This document shows, piece after piece, positions 54,386 through 64,000 of a stretch of DNA of 64,000 nucleotides; positions within the stretch are counted from its first letter, which is position 1; every line of letters starts with the position of its first letter. A program made the position numbers and the translations under genes. The stretch lies in NCBI RefSeq assembly GCF_037023145.1, contig NZ_CP146091.1:3348001-3412000 (forward strand). Reading direction: 5' to 3'. This stretch comes from Ralstonia sp. RRA. GTDB taxonomy: Bacteria > Pseudomonadota > Gammaproteobacteria > Burkholderiales > Burkholderiaceae. The notes under the pieces were generated by a model. That model was not told where the DNA came from, did not search any database, and saw only the letters and a program-made list of their open reading frames with translations.

Positions 54386-54736
54386 TTACTTCAGGAACGC
54401 GTCAAGGGCTTCAGGTGTGCGGCCGATGGTGGCCTTGTCATCGCGCACGAGCACGGGGCGCTGCAGCAGCTTCGGGTGCTCGGCAATCGCCTTGAGCAGC
54501 GCGTCGTCCGAGGCGGCGGCCAGATTCAGTTGCGCGTATTCGTCTTCGTTTTCACGCACCAGGCTGCGCAACGGGGTGTCGAGCTGCTTGGCGAGGGTCT
54601 TCAACTCGGCCAGCGTGGGCGGCGTCTTCAGGTACTCGATGACTTCGAGCGATTCGCCCTGCTTTTCGGCAAAGGCCTCGGCCTGTTCAAGCGCGGTGCG
54701 CGATTTGGAGCAGCGGGGGTTGTGGTAGATCTGCAT
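54386..54736 (-). CDS. arsC: ArsC-family protein (arsenate reductase-like)
   Basis: 116 residues from ATG 54736. Thioredoxin-fold ArsC with YHNPRCSKSRTALEQAE (about 4-20), which supplies the catalytic Cys, and the conserved RPVLVRDDKATIGRTPE near 90-106. No other ars genes are near, and the glutaredoxin-dependent arsenate reductase family also includes Spx/YffB-like members, so arsenate reduction is probable but not proved. Confidence 0.85.
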   Translation of the reverse strand: MQIYHNPRCSKSRTALEQAEAFAEKQGESLEVIEYLKTPPTLAELKTLAKQLDTPLRSLVRENEDEYAQLNLAAASDDALLKAIAEHPKLLQRPVLVRDDKATIGRTPEALDAFLK

Positions 54737-54850
54737 GGTCGAGATGGCTGACAAGTGCTTGGAGGTGCCATCTTAATGGGTTGGTGTGGTGGAGGATTTC
54801 GCCTCTCGCTAAGAGGGGGTTCGTCGAGTTTGACCCTGACGCCCCAAAGC

Positions 54851-54876
54851 AAAAAGGGCTGGCAAACGCCAGCCCT
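54851..54876 (-). terminator. Rho-independent terminator of the M20 hydrolase gene
   Basis: Read on the minus strand: 9-bp stem AGGGCTGGC/GCCAGCCCT, 4-base loop, followed by TTTTT. Lies 23 bases past the stop codon. Confidence 0.9.
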
Positions 54877-54898
54877 ATCCAAAACGCAACGGTGATGA

Positions 54899-56176
54899 TC
54901 AAGCGCCGCCGAGCAATTCCGCCACGGTACAACCCACCACCACCGTGGCACCACGCAAGTCATTGAGGCGCAGGTTCTCGTCGGTGTTGTGGCCGCGTGC
55001 TTCCATCAGCGTGCGGGGGCCTGCGCCGTACAGCACCGTCGGCACACCATGCGCTGTGTAATGCCGCGCATCGGTGTACAGCGGCACACCATGCACCGGC
55101 ACATCCCCACCAAATACCGCCAACGCATTGCGCCGTAGCGCACCGATCAGCGTTTCCACGCCCGGTAGTTCAGCCAGCGGCGCTGCCAGCAGAATGCGCT
55201 CAACCGACACCGCAATCCCCGGCCGCTCCGCCGCTGCACGCTCAATCACCGCGCGCAGTTCGCCTTCGGCATCGCGCCCAGCCTCTTCGGGAATCATCCG
55301 GCGGTCGATGCGGAAGGTCACCAGATCCGGCACCACGTTGGTGTTGATGCCACCCTGGATCAAACCAACGTTCAACGTCGCATGATCGATGCCGGACACC
55401 GCCGACTTGCGCGCCGCCAATTCCGCGCGATACGCATACACCGCCTGCAGGATGTGGGTGGCCGCCTCGATAGCGTCGATGCCCGTGTGCGGCATGGCAG
55501 CGTGCGCCTGCTTGCCTCGTACCGTCACCTGCACGTGCAGGCAGCCGTTGTGCGCCGAGGTGATGCCATACGCAAACCCAGCCGAGATGGCGTAGTCGGG
55601 CTTGCTCAGGCCCTGGTCCAGCAACCACTTCGGGCCGATGTCGCCGCCGGTTTCCTCGTCGTACGTGAAATGCAGTTCCACCGTGCCGTTGAGCTTGGCA
55701 CCGCGCTTCTCGGCGTCGATCAGCGCGAGCAGCGCCCACGTGTAAGTCGCGAAATCCGACTTGGACACCGCCACGCCACGGCCAAACATGGTGGGGCCGT
55801 GTTCGGTCTCGACGATCTCGCCGCCGTACGGGTCGTGCGTCCAGCCGAGGCCAGGCGGGACAACGTCACCATGCGCGTTCATGGCAATGGTCGGGCCACC
55901 GCTGCCGAACGTGTGGCGCACGATCAGGTTGGTGGCGCTGACCATGCCGGCCGCGCGCACCACCGCTTCCGGCACGGCATGGGCCTCGACCGTCAGGCCC
56001 AGCGCCTCCAGCAACGCCTTGGCGCGCGCCGCGTGTGGGGCACAGTCGCCGGACGGGTTGTCCGACGGCACCTTCACCAGCTCGCGCAGAAATTCGATTT
56101 GGCTACCGTGCGCGGCCTCGACAAACGCGCGGATGTCCGCGTCGATGCCGGGTGTGGTCAGTTCAGCCTGCGTCAT
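54899..56176 (-). CDS. M20-family metallohydrolase (ArgE/DapE-like)
   Basis: 425 residues. Di-zinc peptidase fold: AMNAHGDVVPPG (about 98, first His and Asp), GRGVAVSKSDFATY (about 133, bridging Asp), FTYDEETGGDIG (about 170, catalytic Glu-Glu), dimerisation domain, and LMEARGHNTDENL near the C-terminus. Separated from allA by 93 bases on the same strand, so it probably takes part in purine or ureide breakdown, though allantoate amidohydrolase motifs are not certain. Could equally be a general amidohydrolase. Confidence 0.85.
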   Translation of the reverse strand: MTQAELTTPGIDADIRAFVEAAHGSQIEFLRELVKVPSDNPSGDCAPHAARAKALLEALGLTVEAHAVPEAVVRAAGMVSATNLIVRHTFGSGGPTIAMNAHGDVVPPGLGWTHDPYGGEIVETEHGPTMFGRGVAVSKSDFATYTWALLALIDAEKRGAKLNGTVELHFTYDEETGGDIGPKWLLDQGLSKPDYAISAGFAYGITSAHNGCLHVQVTVRGKQAHAAMPHTGIDAIEAATHILQAVYAYRAELAARKSAVSGIDHATLNVGLIQGGINTNVVPDLVTFRIDRRMIPEEAGRDAEGELRAVIERAAAERPGIAVSVERILLAAPLAELPGVETLIGALRRNALAVFGGDVPVHGVPLYTDARHYTAHGVPTVLYGAGPRTLMEARGHNTDENLRLNDLRGATVVVGCTVAELLGGA

Positions 56177-56222
56177 GTCGGTGTCCCCCTGGTTGGTGTT
56201 GGAAGGGATTTGAATGTGACTG

Positions 56223-56242
56223 AGCCCCCGTTGTGCGGGGGC
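56223..56242 (-). other. Hairpin between allA and the M20 gene
   Basis: A GC-only 7-bp stem (56224-56230 with 56236-56242) without a T-run, 28 bases after the allA stop. It may stabilise the 3' end of the alc-allA message or attenuate readthrough into the M20 gene. Confidence 0.5.
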
Positions 56243-56269
56243 CCAGGGATGGCCAGGATGACGAGGAGC

Positions 56270-56809
56270 TTACTGCGCGGCGCGCATCGCCTCTTCGGTC
56301 AACCACACCGATTCGGGCAAGTCCTGCTCGTCGCAGTTGTGGCCTTCGCCGCCGCGATCGACGACGAGGAAATCGCTCACCTCGCCCAGTGCCAGCAGCG
56401 GGTGATGCCACACGCCGCGTGCGTAGTTCACGCCCTGCCAGCCGTGCGACACGAACGCGCGCAGCTTGCTCGGGTCCAGCTCACCGGCCGGCGCCACGAC
56501 CACCAGGTACGGCTTGTCGTTCTGCGGGATGAAGGCCTGGCTGCCGCGCGGGTGACGCTCCAGCATCTTCACCTCGAACGGCAGCGTGCGCGGCTGGCCA
56601 CGGAACAGGCTGATCAGCGCGCGGCCGCCCTCGCCCACATCCACGTTGGCGAGGTCATGAAAGCGCGTGGTCGTGCCCTGGTTGATGGGGAACTGCTTGG
56701 CCCCCTCCAGTTCGATCACGTCGCCGAACGGCGCGAAGGCTTCGCGCGTGAGCGGCTCGATGGTCAGGGCAATGCGAGGGTTGGCAACTGCGGCGGTGTC
56801 TTGGCTCAT
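56270..56809 (-). CDS. allA: Ureidoglycolate lyase
   Basis: 179 residues from ATG 56809, overlapping alc by four bases. Cupin fold of the AllA family: [20 protein letters not shown] (about 19-38), [20 protein letters not shown] (about 78-97) and [14 protein letters not shown] (about 128). Converts ureidoglycolate to glyoxylate and urea, the step after allantoicase. Length normal (about 160-180). Confidence 0.94.
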   Translation of the reverse strand: MSQDTAAVANPRIALTIEPLTREAFAPFGDVIELEGAKQFPINQGTTTRFHDLANVDVGEGGRALISLFRGQPRTLPFEVKMLERHPRGSQAFIPQNDKPYLVVVAPAGELDPSKLRAFVSHGWQGVNYARGVWHHPLLALGEVSDFLVVDRGGEGHNCDEQDLPESVWLTEEAMRAAQ

Positions 56810-57816
56810 TCCAGCACCCCCCACAAGCGCAGACGCGACACGCCACCGTCCGGGAACATGTTGAAGCGCACGTGCGTGACGATACCCAGGTCCGCGATTT
56901 CGGCTTCGTAGTAGTGCTGCAGGTCCATCTGCAGCTTCTGCTCGGGCAGCAGCGTCTGCCAGAACATGGCTTGCGTCTTCAGCGAGCTGTCGGTGCCGCC
57001 CACTACGCGTGCGGCCTGGATGGACACGCGGTCGGCAAAGTTGCCCTTGAAGTGCGCGGTGTCGACTTCGATCTTGCGGATGCGGCCCGGGTGGGCCAGG
57101 GCGATCACGCACCAGTCGTTGCCCGGCTCGCGGCGGCGGCGCGTTTCCCAGCCGTCGCCCATATTCACGCCGCGGCCCGGCATCAGCATGCGCGAGGCCG
57201 GCCCAAAGTGTTCGTTGTTGGCTTCGACCACGTAGGCGCCGTTTTCCATGGCGGCCAGGTCGAACAGCTTGGTGCGGTCCGCGCCCTTCCAGTCGACTTG
57301 CGGCTGGCCGTACACGCGCAAGCGCGCGATGCCGCCGTCCGGGAAGATATTCACGCGCAGGTGCGTATAGGCGCCCGTGTTGGCCACGGCCACGTAGGCG
57401 TGGCTGTTGCCTTGCAGCGTGGTGGACGGAACGATCTCGGTCCACTGCGTGGCATCGGTCGGCTCGCCGTCCGGCAGATAGGCGGCTTCGATGGACGCAG
57501 CCGGCGGGAAGTTGCCCGTGAAGTGGCTGGTGTCGATATCCACGCCCTTCACAACGCCCGGGCGGGCCAGCTTGACGATGCAGTGGTCGTAGCCACCGTT
57601 GCGGCGACGGCGCGTTTCCCAGCCGTCCATCCACTTGCCGTGGTCGTCGTACTTGCCGGGGATGAAGACAGCCGGCTCGGGGTTGAGCATGCGGTCTTTC
57701 GGTGCGAAGAACTCGTCGGTCGCAAACGTGGCCACGGCACCCAGGCGCGGATCGGCCAGGTTCGGATAGCGGCGGGTGAAATCAGGGGCGTTCGGATCGA
57801 GCGTAGGCAGCGCCAT
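56806..57816 (-). CDS. alc: Allantoicase
   Basis: 336 residues from ATG 57816 with AAGGAG 6 bases upstream. Two homologous allantoicase repeats, each with [21 protein letters not shown] (about 62) and [17 protein letters not shown] (about 218), plus paired [10 protein letters not shown] and [10 protein letters not shown]. Hydrolyses allantoate to ureidoglycolate and urea. First gene of the alc-allA operon, divergent from the dctA-type carrier. Confidence 0.95.
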   Translation of the reverse strand: MALPTLDPNAPDFTRRYPNLADPRLGAVATFATDEFFAPKDRMLNPEPAVFIPGKYDDHGKWMDGWETRRRRNGGYDHCIVKLARPGVVKGVDIDTSHFTGNFPPAASIEAAYLPDGEPTDATQWTEIVPSTTLQGNSHAYVAVANTGAYTHLRVNIFPDGGIARLRVYGQPQVDWKGADRTKLFDLAAMENGAYVVEANNEHFGPASRMLMPGRGVNMGDGWETRRRREPGNDWCVIALAHPGRIRKIEVDTAHFKGNFADRVSIQAARVVGGTDSSLKTQAMFWQTLLPEQKLQMDLQHYYEAEIADLGIVTHVRFNMFPDGGVSRLRLWGVLE

Positions 57817-58150
57817 GGGGAAACTCCTTGGTGTTTGTCTCTGGATGTTATACGGCAGGCCCATCGAACAAAAACGGTGAGTAAGAACACTCGAAACCAT
57901 GGCGATGGGAGCGCCGGAAGTGCAGCGTAAATGGCGGAACCGCAAGGGTTCGCGAGACTGCATGAACCGATGCTAGCATGTGAATTCAAAAATTGCATAC
58001 AAAAATTGGATCGCCTATGATGCCGTCACCGCTCGACAATTCGTGACAACAATTTGTTGCGACGCAGCGAGCGAAACAATGGCCTGACAACAATCGCGAT
58101 AGACGATCCCGCAGTGCCTGAAACACCCGAAATCCAAAGGAGGATTCACC
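57817..58150. promoter_or_regulatory. Divergent promoter region of alc and the DctA-like gene with repeats
   Basis: This 334-base gap contains a direct repeat CAAAAATTG at 57987-57995 and 58000-58008 (13-base period), flanking TTGCATACAA (57993-58002), and a perfect 13-base palindrome CAACAA-T-TTGTTG (58047-58059). These resemble sites for GntR/FadR-type regulators; the GntR gene at 59529 is a plausible binder. No gene is present. Confidence 0.6.
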
Positions 58151-59491
58151 ATGCAACGCTTTACGCGCCCGTTGTTCGGGCAGGTTTTGATTGCCCTAGC
58201 AATCGGTATTGCGCTGGGCGTCTGGGCGCCTGAATTTGCACAGAAACTGCAGCCGCTCGGCGACGGCTTTCTGAAGCTCATCAAGATGCTGATCGCGCCG
58301 ATCGTGTTCTCGGTGGTGGTGGTGGGTATCTGCGGCGCCGGCGAATTGAAGAAGGTCGGGCGCGTGGGCGGCAAGGCCGTCATCTACTTCGAAGTCGTCA
58401 CGACGATTGCACTGGCGCTCGGTATTGCGCTGGCCTACCTGTTCGGGCCGGGCCACGGCATGAACGTGGACCCGAAGACGCTCGACCCGGCGGCCATGGC
58501 CTCGTACATGACGACGGCCAAGCAAGTGGAGTCGACCGGCGTGGCGACGTTCTTCCTTAAGCTGATCCCCGATACGTTTGTCAGCGGCTTTGTGAAGGGC
58601 GACATCCTGCAGGTGCTGCTGGTGTCGATCCTGTTCGGCTGCTCGCTGTCGCTGCTGGGTGAGCGCACCAAGCCGCTGGTCTCGTTCATCGACCAGCTCT
58701 CGCATGTGCTGTTTCGCATGATGGCGGTGATCATCCGCCTGGCGCCGCTGGGCGTGCTGGGTGCGGTGGCCTTTACCGTGGGCAAGTACGGCGCGGGCTC
58801 GCTCAAGCAACTGGGCTTCCTGGTGCTGCTGTTCTATGCGGCGGTGGCGGTCTTCGTGGTGGTGGTGCTGGGCACCATCCTGCGCGTGGCGGGTTTCAAC
58901 ATCTTCAAGCTGATCCGCTTCCTGCGCGCTGAACTGCTGGTGGTGCTGGGTACGGCCTCGTCCGATGCGGTGCTGCCGTCCATCATGAACAAGCTGGAGA
59001 AGATGGGCATCAAGCGCTCGGTGGTGGGCCTGGTGATCCCGACCGGCTACTCGTTCAACCTCGATGCGTTCTCGATCTACCTGACGCTGGCGGCCGTGTT
59101 CATCGCCCAAGCGACCAACACGCCACTGGCCTTCCAGGATCTGTTGCTGATCCTGGGCGTGGCGCTGATCACCTCCAAGGGCGCGCACGGCATTCCGGGT
59201 TCGGCCATCGTGATTCTGGCGGCTACCCTGTCGGTCATCCCGGCCATTCCGGCCGTGGGCCTGGTGCTGGTGCTTTCCGTCGATTGGTTCATCGGCATTG
59301 CCCGCGCGCTGGGCAACCTGATCGGCAACTGCGTCGCCACGGTGGTGATTGCCGCGTGGGAGAAGGACATCGACCGCGTGCGTGCTAACGCCGTGCTGGA
59401 CGGCAAGATCGACATCACCGAAGAAGGCGAGGCGATTGCGCACGGCCATGCTGCACCTGCGGCCGCAGCGCACTCCGTGCCGCATGCCTGA
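58151..59491 (+). CDS. dctA: Dicarboxylate:cation symporter (DctA family)
   Basis: 446 residues with AAAGGAGG 8 bases upstream. DAACS-family hallmarks: MLIAPIVFSVVVVGICG (about 47), VLGTASSDAVLPSIMNKLEK (about 262-281), GYSFNLDAFSIYLTLAAVFI (about 297-316) and ALITSKGAHGIPGSA (about 335). Imports C4-dicarboxylates with protons or sodium. Here it sits between alc and a GntR regulator, so it may serve a purine-derived or related acid. The extended C-terminus is His/Ala-rich. Confidence 0.9.
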   Translation: MQRFTRPLFGQVLIALAIGIALGVWAPEFAQKLQPLGDGFLKLIKMLIAPIVFSVVVVGICGAGELKKVGRVGGKAVIYFEVVTTIALALGIALAYLFGPGHGMNVDPKTLDPAAMASYMTTAKQVESTGVATFFLKLIPDTFVSGFVKGDILQVLLVSILFGCSLSLLGERTKPLVSFIDQLSHVLFRMMAVIIRLAPLGVLGAVAFTVGKYGAGSLKQLGFLVLLFYAAVAVFVVVVLGTILRVAGFNIFKLIRFLRAELLVVLGTASSDAVLPSIMNKLEKMGIKRSVVGLVIPTGYSFNLDAFSIYLTLAAVFIAQATNTPLAFQDLLLILGVALITSKGAHGIPGSAIVILAATLSVIPAIPAVGLVLVLSVDWFIGIARALGNLIGNCVATVVIAAWEKDIDRVRANAVLDGKIDITEEGEAIAHGHAAPAAAAHSVPHA

Positions 59492-59528
59492 TGTCGGCGT
59501 CCCGTCGGACGGCGGTAAAATCGGCACC

Positions 59529-60224
59529 ATGACTGAAACGACCGCCGCCGACATCTCCTCCGAAGGCATTGCCGACGACATCGCCCAGGCGATCGTCGCG
59601 CACCGGCTGCCGCCCGGCACCAAGCTGCGCGAAGAGGCGCTGGCGAAGGTCTACGGCGTCAGCCGCACCAAGATTCGCGCGGCGCTGCTGATGCTGGCCA
59701 AGGACAAGCTGATCCGCATGGAGCCGGACCGCGGCGCCTTCGTCGCCAAGCCCGACGAGACCGAGGCGCGCGAGGTGTTTGCCGTGCGCCGCGTGCTGGA
59801 GGTGGCGCTGGCGCGCGAGTTCATCGCCAAGGCCACGCCGGCTGATTACAAGCGGCTGGAGAAACACCTGGCCGAAGAGCACAAAGTGGCAGCGAGTGCG
59901 CAACTCGCCGACGTGCCGCGCCGCAACCGTCTGATGGCCGACTTCCATCTGCTGCTGGCCGATGTGGTGGGCAACAGCGTGCTCAAGGAAATGCTGCGCG
60001 AGCTCTCCGCCCGCAGCTCGGTCATCACGATGCTGTATCAGTCCACCTACGACGCGGTGCGCTCGTCCGACGAGCACACCGCCTTCCTGGAGGCCGCCAA
60101 GCGCGGCGACGTGGAAGGCGCCATCGCTCTGATGGAAGAACACATGGCGCACACCGAGGCCTCGCTCAAGTTCGAATCGCCGGGCGGCCGGGCAACGGAC
60201 CTCGTTGCCGCACTCCTCGCCTGA
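59529..60224 (+). CDS. GntR-family regulator (FCD/FadR subfamily)
   Basis: 231 residues from ATG 59529. Winged helix with HRLPPGTKLREEALAKVYGV (about 24-43) and SRTKIRAALLMLAKDKLI. The helical FCD ligand domain follows (about 85-220) with metal-ligand histidines in ADFHLLLADVVGN and EEHMAHTEAS. Located 38 bases after the carrier gene and likely co-transcribed. Probably regulates the divergent alc-allA and carrier promoters in response to a purine-derived acid. Confidence 0.88.
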   Translation: MTETTAADISSEGIADDIAQAIVAHRLPPGTKLREEALAKVYGVSRTKIRAALLMLAKDKLIRMEPDRGAFVAKPDETEAREVFAVRRVLEVALAREFIAKATPADYKRLEKHLAEEHKVAASAQLADVPRRNRLMADFHLLLADVVGNSVLKEMLRELSARSSVITMLYQSTYDAVRSSDEHTAFLEAAKRGDVEGAIALMEEHMAHTEASLKFESPGGRATDLVAALLA

Positions 60225-60232
60225 ATCTCGCG

Positions 60233-60820
60233 GTGCCGACTTACACGCTGCGCGCGCCAGTCTCCGTTGAGCTGGAAATCAAGAAGAGCCGTTTCATTGG
60301 ATGGGCCGTGCCGGTCGAAGATCGGGCTGCCGCCATGGAGGTCATTGCGCGCCTGCGCGCGGAGCATCCCGCCGCCACGCATGTCTGTTGGGCGTTATTG
60401 GCCGGCGGACAGTCTGGCATGTCCGACGACGGTGAGCCGTCCGGCACTGCCGGTCGCCCCATCCTCGAAGTCCTGCGCCATCACGATCTGGACAGCACGC
60501 TGGGCGCCGTGGTGCGTTACTTCGGCGGCGTGAAGCTGGGTGCGGGCGGCCTCGTGCGTGCGTACACCGATGCCATTGCCTCCGCGCTCATGCAGGCTGA
60601 ACGCGTGGAGCGCATTGCCCGCACCACTCTCACCCTGGTTACCGATTACGCCGATGAGGCGCGTATCCGGCGGTGGATTGATGATGGCGGGTATGCCCTG
60701 CTGGATGCCGCTTACGATGCGGGCGTCACGCTGACTGTGCGGTTGCCTGTGACGGATGAAGCTGGGGCGAGAGAAACCCTGCGGGACCTCACGCAGGGCC
60801 GAGTGGTAATCACGGACTAA
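60233..60820 (+). CDS. yigZ: IMPACT/YigZ-family protein
   Basis: 195 residues from GTG 60233. Family signatures are clear: EIKKSRFIGWAVPVEDRAAA (about 16-35), DDGEPSGTAGRPILEVL (about 65-81) and VVRYFGGVKLGAGGLVRAYT (about 92-111). Widely conserved, function in bacteria not settled. Three-base overlap with the convergent antitoxin gene at its 3' end. Confidence 0.9.
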   Translation: MPTYTLRAPVSVELEIKKSRFIGWAVPVEDRAAAMEVIARLRAEHPAATHVCWALLAGGQSGMSDDGEPSGTAGRPILEVLRHHDLDSTLGAVVRYFGGVKLGAGGLVRAYTDAIASALMQAERVERIARTTLTLVTDYADEARIRRWIDDGGYALLDAAYDAGVTLTVRLPVTDEAGARETLRDLTQGRVVITD

Positions 60821-61143
60821 AAGTCCAACTGGGCAGGGAGAATGCCCAGCGCCGCCGCAATTTTCTCGCGGGATGATTTGCGCAGCTTGTCGCTGCTCTC
60901 CTGTTGCGCATAGGCAGGCTGCGAAATACCCAGACGTTTTGCGATCTCGGCCTGCGTCAGGCCCAGGTGCTCACGCCAAGCGCGGGCCGGCGACGCGCCT
61001 TCGACTGTGCGCTCGATGACCCCGTGGGGAATCAAGTCTCGGGTTTCGGCACGCTCCGCGAGGTAGTCGGCATAGGGAATGACGACGAACGCCGGCGAGC
61101 CGTCCGGACCGTTGATGATCTGGATGTTAGTAGGTGCGTTCAT
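60817..61143 (-). CDS. HigA-like antitoxin with XRE helix-turn-helix
   Basis: 108 residues. N-terminal 45 residues resemble a Phd-type fold (AFVVIPYADYLAERAE); the C-terminal XRE helix-turn-helix is LTQAEIAKRLGISQPAYAQQ (about 62-81). Encoded downstream of the toxin with a 17-base overlap. Expected to neutralise it and repress their promoter. Confidence 0.87.
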   Translation of the reverse strand: MNAPTNIQIINGPDGSPAFVVIPYADYLAERAETRDLIPHGVIERTVEGASPARAWREHLGLTQAEIAKRLGISQPAYAQQESSDKLRKSSREKIAAALGILPAQLDF

Positions 61144-61381
61144 CGCGTTTCCTCACTTCCTGAATTTCGACTACGCGGATGTCTCCATCCCAGTCGAACA
61201 GTACGCGATAGTTGCCCACGCGCAGCCGGTAACCGTATTGGTGCTCAACCAATGCCTTGACGTTCTGGCACTCCGGCATGGCGGCAAGCCCGCCCACCGC
61301 TCGCACGACCACTTGCTGTTGTGGCCGATCCAGCTTCCGAAGTTGCTTGGCAGCCCGTGTTGTCCATTGGATCGCATTCAT
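61127..61381 (-). CDS. RelE/ParE-superfamily toxin (HigB-like)
   Basis: 84 residues, the usual RelE/ParE size. Motifs: MNAIQWTTRAAKQLRKLDRP (1-20), GYRLRVGNYRVLFDWDGD (about 50-67) and VVEIQEVRKRDERTY at the C-terminus with the typical basic residues. Toxin-first gene order, as in HigBA. Likely mRNA-cleaving or gyrase-targeting; not separable by sequence here. Confidence 0.88.
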   Translation of the reverse strand: MNAIQWTTRAAKQLRKLDRPQQQVVVRAVGGLAAMPECQNVKALVEHQYGYRLRVGNYRVLFDWDGDIRVVEIQEVRKRDERTY

Positions 61382-61511
61382 GATGCGATCAGTGACCGAT
61401 TTATAAGTTTATAGCATTCCTTATACGCTTTCATCGGCGGGGCTCACATGGCGTGCTAGCCCGCCATGATTCCCAGCCACCCGCGTGGCGTCGATCAGAC
61501 TGCGCCTCAAC

Positions 61512-62423
61512 TTAACTGCTGCGTGACCAATACCCCGGCTGCGCAAACACCGTCTTCAGGTGCTCGATAAAGAACCGAATCTTCGCCGGCACCGGCCGCT
61601 GCTGCGGGTACACGGCGAGGATGTCGTAGTCGGGCAGCGCGTAATCATCCAGCACCGTCATCAGCGCGCCAGACTCCAGCTCGGGCTGGATCTCCCACGT
61701 TGAACGCCAACCCAGGCCCAGGCCCTCGCCCATCCAGCGGTGCAGCAGCTCGCCGTCGTTGCAGTCGAGGTTGCCGCTCACTTTCACGGTGACGGCCTTG
61801 CCGTTCTGCTGGAAATACCAGCCGCGCTGCTGGCCGCCCTGCAGGTTGAAGGCGAGGCAGTTGTGCTTTTCCAGGTCATCCAGCGTGCGCGGCACGCCGT
61901 GCTTGGCGAAGTACGCGGGCGTACCGCACACCACGCGCTTGTTCGACGCCAGACGGATCGCCACGAAGTTCGGATCGATCGCCCCACCGATGCGGATGCC
62001 CACGTCGTAACCCTCGCGCACGAGGTCGACCACGCGGTCGGTCAGGTTGAACGAGCAGCGCACGTCGGGGTTGGCGCGCAGGAAGTCCGGCGCGTGCGGC
62101 GCGACGTGCTTGCGGCCGAACGCGGCCGGTGCTGAGACGATCAGGTGACCCGTTGCCTTGTGGCGTCCCTCTGCGACGAGCAGTTCGGCGCGGTCCAGTT
62201 CGCCCAGCGCCTTCTTGCACTGCTCCATGAAGACGGCGCCCTGCTCCGTCACCGCAATGCGGCGTGTCGATCGGTGCAGCAGCTTCACCCCCAGCCGTGC
62301 CTCCAGCGCGTTGATGCGCCGGCCAATCATCACCGGCGTCACGTCTTGCGTGAGCGCGGCGGCGGCCATGCTGCCGTGTTCCACCACGGCGATGAACGCT
62401 TCGATCTGCTTGAGCTTGTCCAT
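61512..62423 (-). CDS. LysR-family transcriptional regulator, likely regulator of gcl
   Basis: 303 residues. Winged helix MDKLKQIEAFIAVVEHGSMA (1-20) and AALTQDVTPVMIGRRINALE. Effector domain from about 90 (GHLIVSAPAAFGRKHVAPHA). Divergent from glyoxylate carboligase across a 346-base gap, the usual arrangement for a LysR regulator and its target. Confidence 0.92.
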   Translation of the reverse strand: MDKLKQIEAFIAVVEHGSMAAAALTQDVTPVMIGRRINALEARLGVKLLHRSTRRIAVTEQGAVFMEQCKKALGELDRAELLVAEGRHKATGHLIVSAPAAFGRKHVAPHAPDFLRANPDVRCSFNLTDRVVDLVREGYDVGIRIGGAIDPNFVAIRLASNKRVVCGTPAYFAKHGVPRTLDDLEKHNCLAFNLQGGQQRGWYFQQNGKAVTVKVSGNLDCNDGELLHRWMGEGLGLGWRSTWEIQPELESGALMTVLDDYALPDYDILAVYPQQRPVPAKIRFFIEHLKTVFAQPGYWSRSS

Positions 62424-62769
62424 TCCATCATTCCAGTTCGCAATGTCCGACCATTTTATGGAGGATTCCGTACGCGGATTGGTGCTATCCAGCGCATATC
62501 ACCTGTGACGAATGACTGAAATGACGGGGAGTGATGTGATCAATGCTTGCGTGAGCTCTCGGATTTTTGCGTTGCACAAAATCACCATGAAACGGCGTAC
62601 TTCCGGGCTTCTTTGGCAGTTTTATTGACTCGTGATTGCTGCGGCACAAGAAAATATTCGATACACGGAGTTCGCAATCAACTGACGAAAGCTGCGTTTA
62701 TCCATATCGGCATGCGGGAATAGGATCAGCTCAACCCAATTCCCACCTTCCCCTTCCTGGAGACACACC
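62424..62769. other. Divergent promoter region of the LysR gene and gcl
   Basis: 346 bases without a gene. It is more AT-rich than its flanks. It should contain T-N11-A type LysR sites; I do not see a single outstanding one. Ribosome binding site for gcl: TTCCTGGAGACA before ATG 62770. Confidence 0.5.

Positions 62770-64000
<1,231 letters not shown>

Overview
The window is high-GC, densely coded bacterial chromosome. Its combination of families points to a beta-proteobacterium of the Burkholderiaceae, most likely Ralstonia or a close relative: a Gram-negative trimeric porin ending in Phe, a BvgAS-like phosphorelay, a Sox cluster with a flavocytochrome c sulfide dehydrogenase pair, and allantoicase / ureidoglycolate lyase / glyoxylate carboligase. 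The genus is an inference from gene content; there is no rRNA or other phylogenetic marker here.

Layout. 1-11 kb: the C-terminal half of an indolepyruvate ferredoxin oxidoreductase, exonuclease I, a zinc alcohol dehydrogenase, a D-lactate dehydrogenase-like enzyme, an HD-domain protein divergent from a Crp/Fnr regulator, an MFS carrier, a ferritin-like diiron protein and a porin. 11-24.5 kb: an orphan NarL-type regulator, a chemoreceptor, an AlgL-like secreted protein facing a large PelA-like hydrolase/deacetylase, an SDR and a MarR regulator, a BvgS/BvgA-like two-component pair, and a lipoprotein plus secreted serine protease. 24.6-34.4 kb: a TetR/DHA2 efflux pair with a clear operator, a BcrC-like phosphatase, a MASE4-type diguanylate cyclase, a LysR/quinone-reductase pair, a HEAT-repeat protein with a MerR-HEAT regulator, and another SDR.

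34.4-41 kb is accessory: small unrecognised genes, a cold-shock protein, two paralogous small proteins and a complete IS21-family element (istA-istB) that replaces the C-terminus of the second paralog, followed by tRNA-Ala(CGC). 41-49.2 kb, all on the minus strand, is a sulfur-oxidation region: fccA-fccB, an EamA carrier, then cytochrome c-soxY-soxZ-dsrE-soxA-soxX-tlpA-soxB. SoxCD is not present. 49.2-54.8 kb is housekeeping: BON lipoprotein, YraN, RsmI, RlpA, an MBL hydrolase, an exonuclease-fold protein and an ArsC-like protein. 54.9-64 kb is a purine/glyoxylate module: M20 hydrolase, allA, alc, a DctA-type carrier, a GntR regulator, and (after YigZ and a toxin-antitoxin pair) a LysR gene divergent from glyoxylate carboligase, which runs off the end. 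Allantoicase and ureidoglycolate lyase would deliver glyoxylate that Gcl condenses to tartronate semialdehyde.

The most unusual non-coding signals are two DnaA-box clusters. One (6292-6353) is five copies of a DnaA-box-like 9-mer at exact 13-bp spacing. The other (29216-29502) lies between convergent genes and has the order AT-rich tract, four TAG triplets, then five DnaA-box-like sites. This resembles the basal unwinding arrangement of bacterial origins, although no dnaA or repA gene is nearby. A short stand-alone transcription unit (10904-11008) may encode a small RNA.
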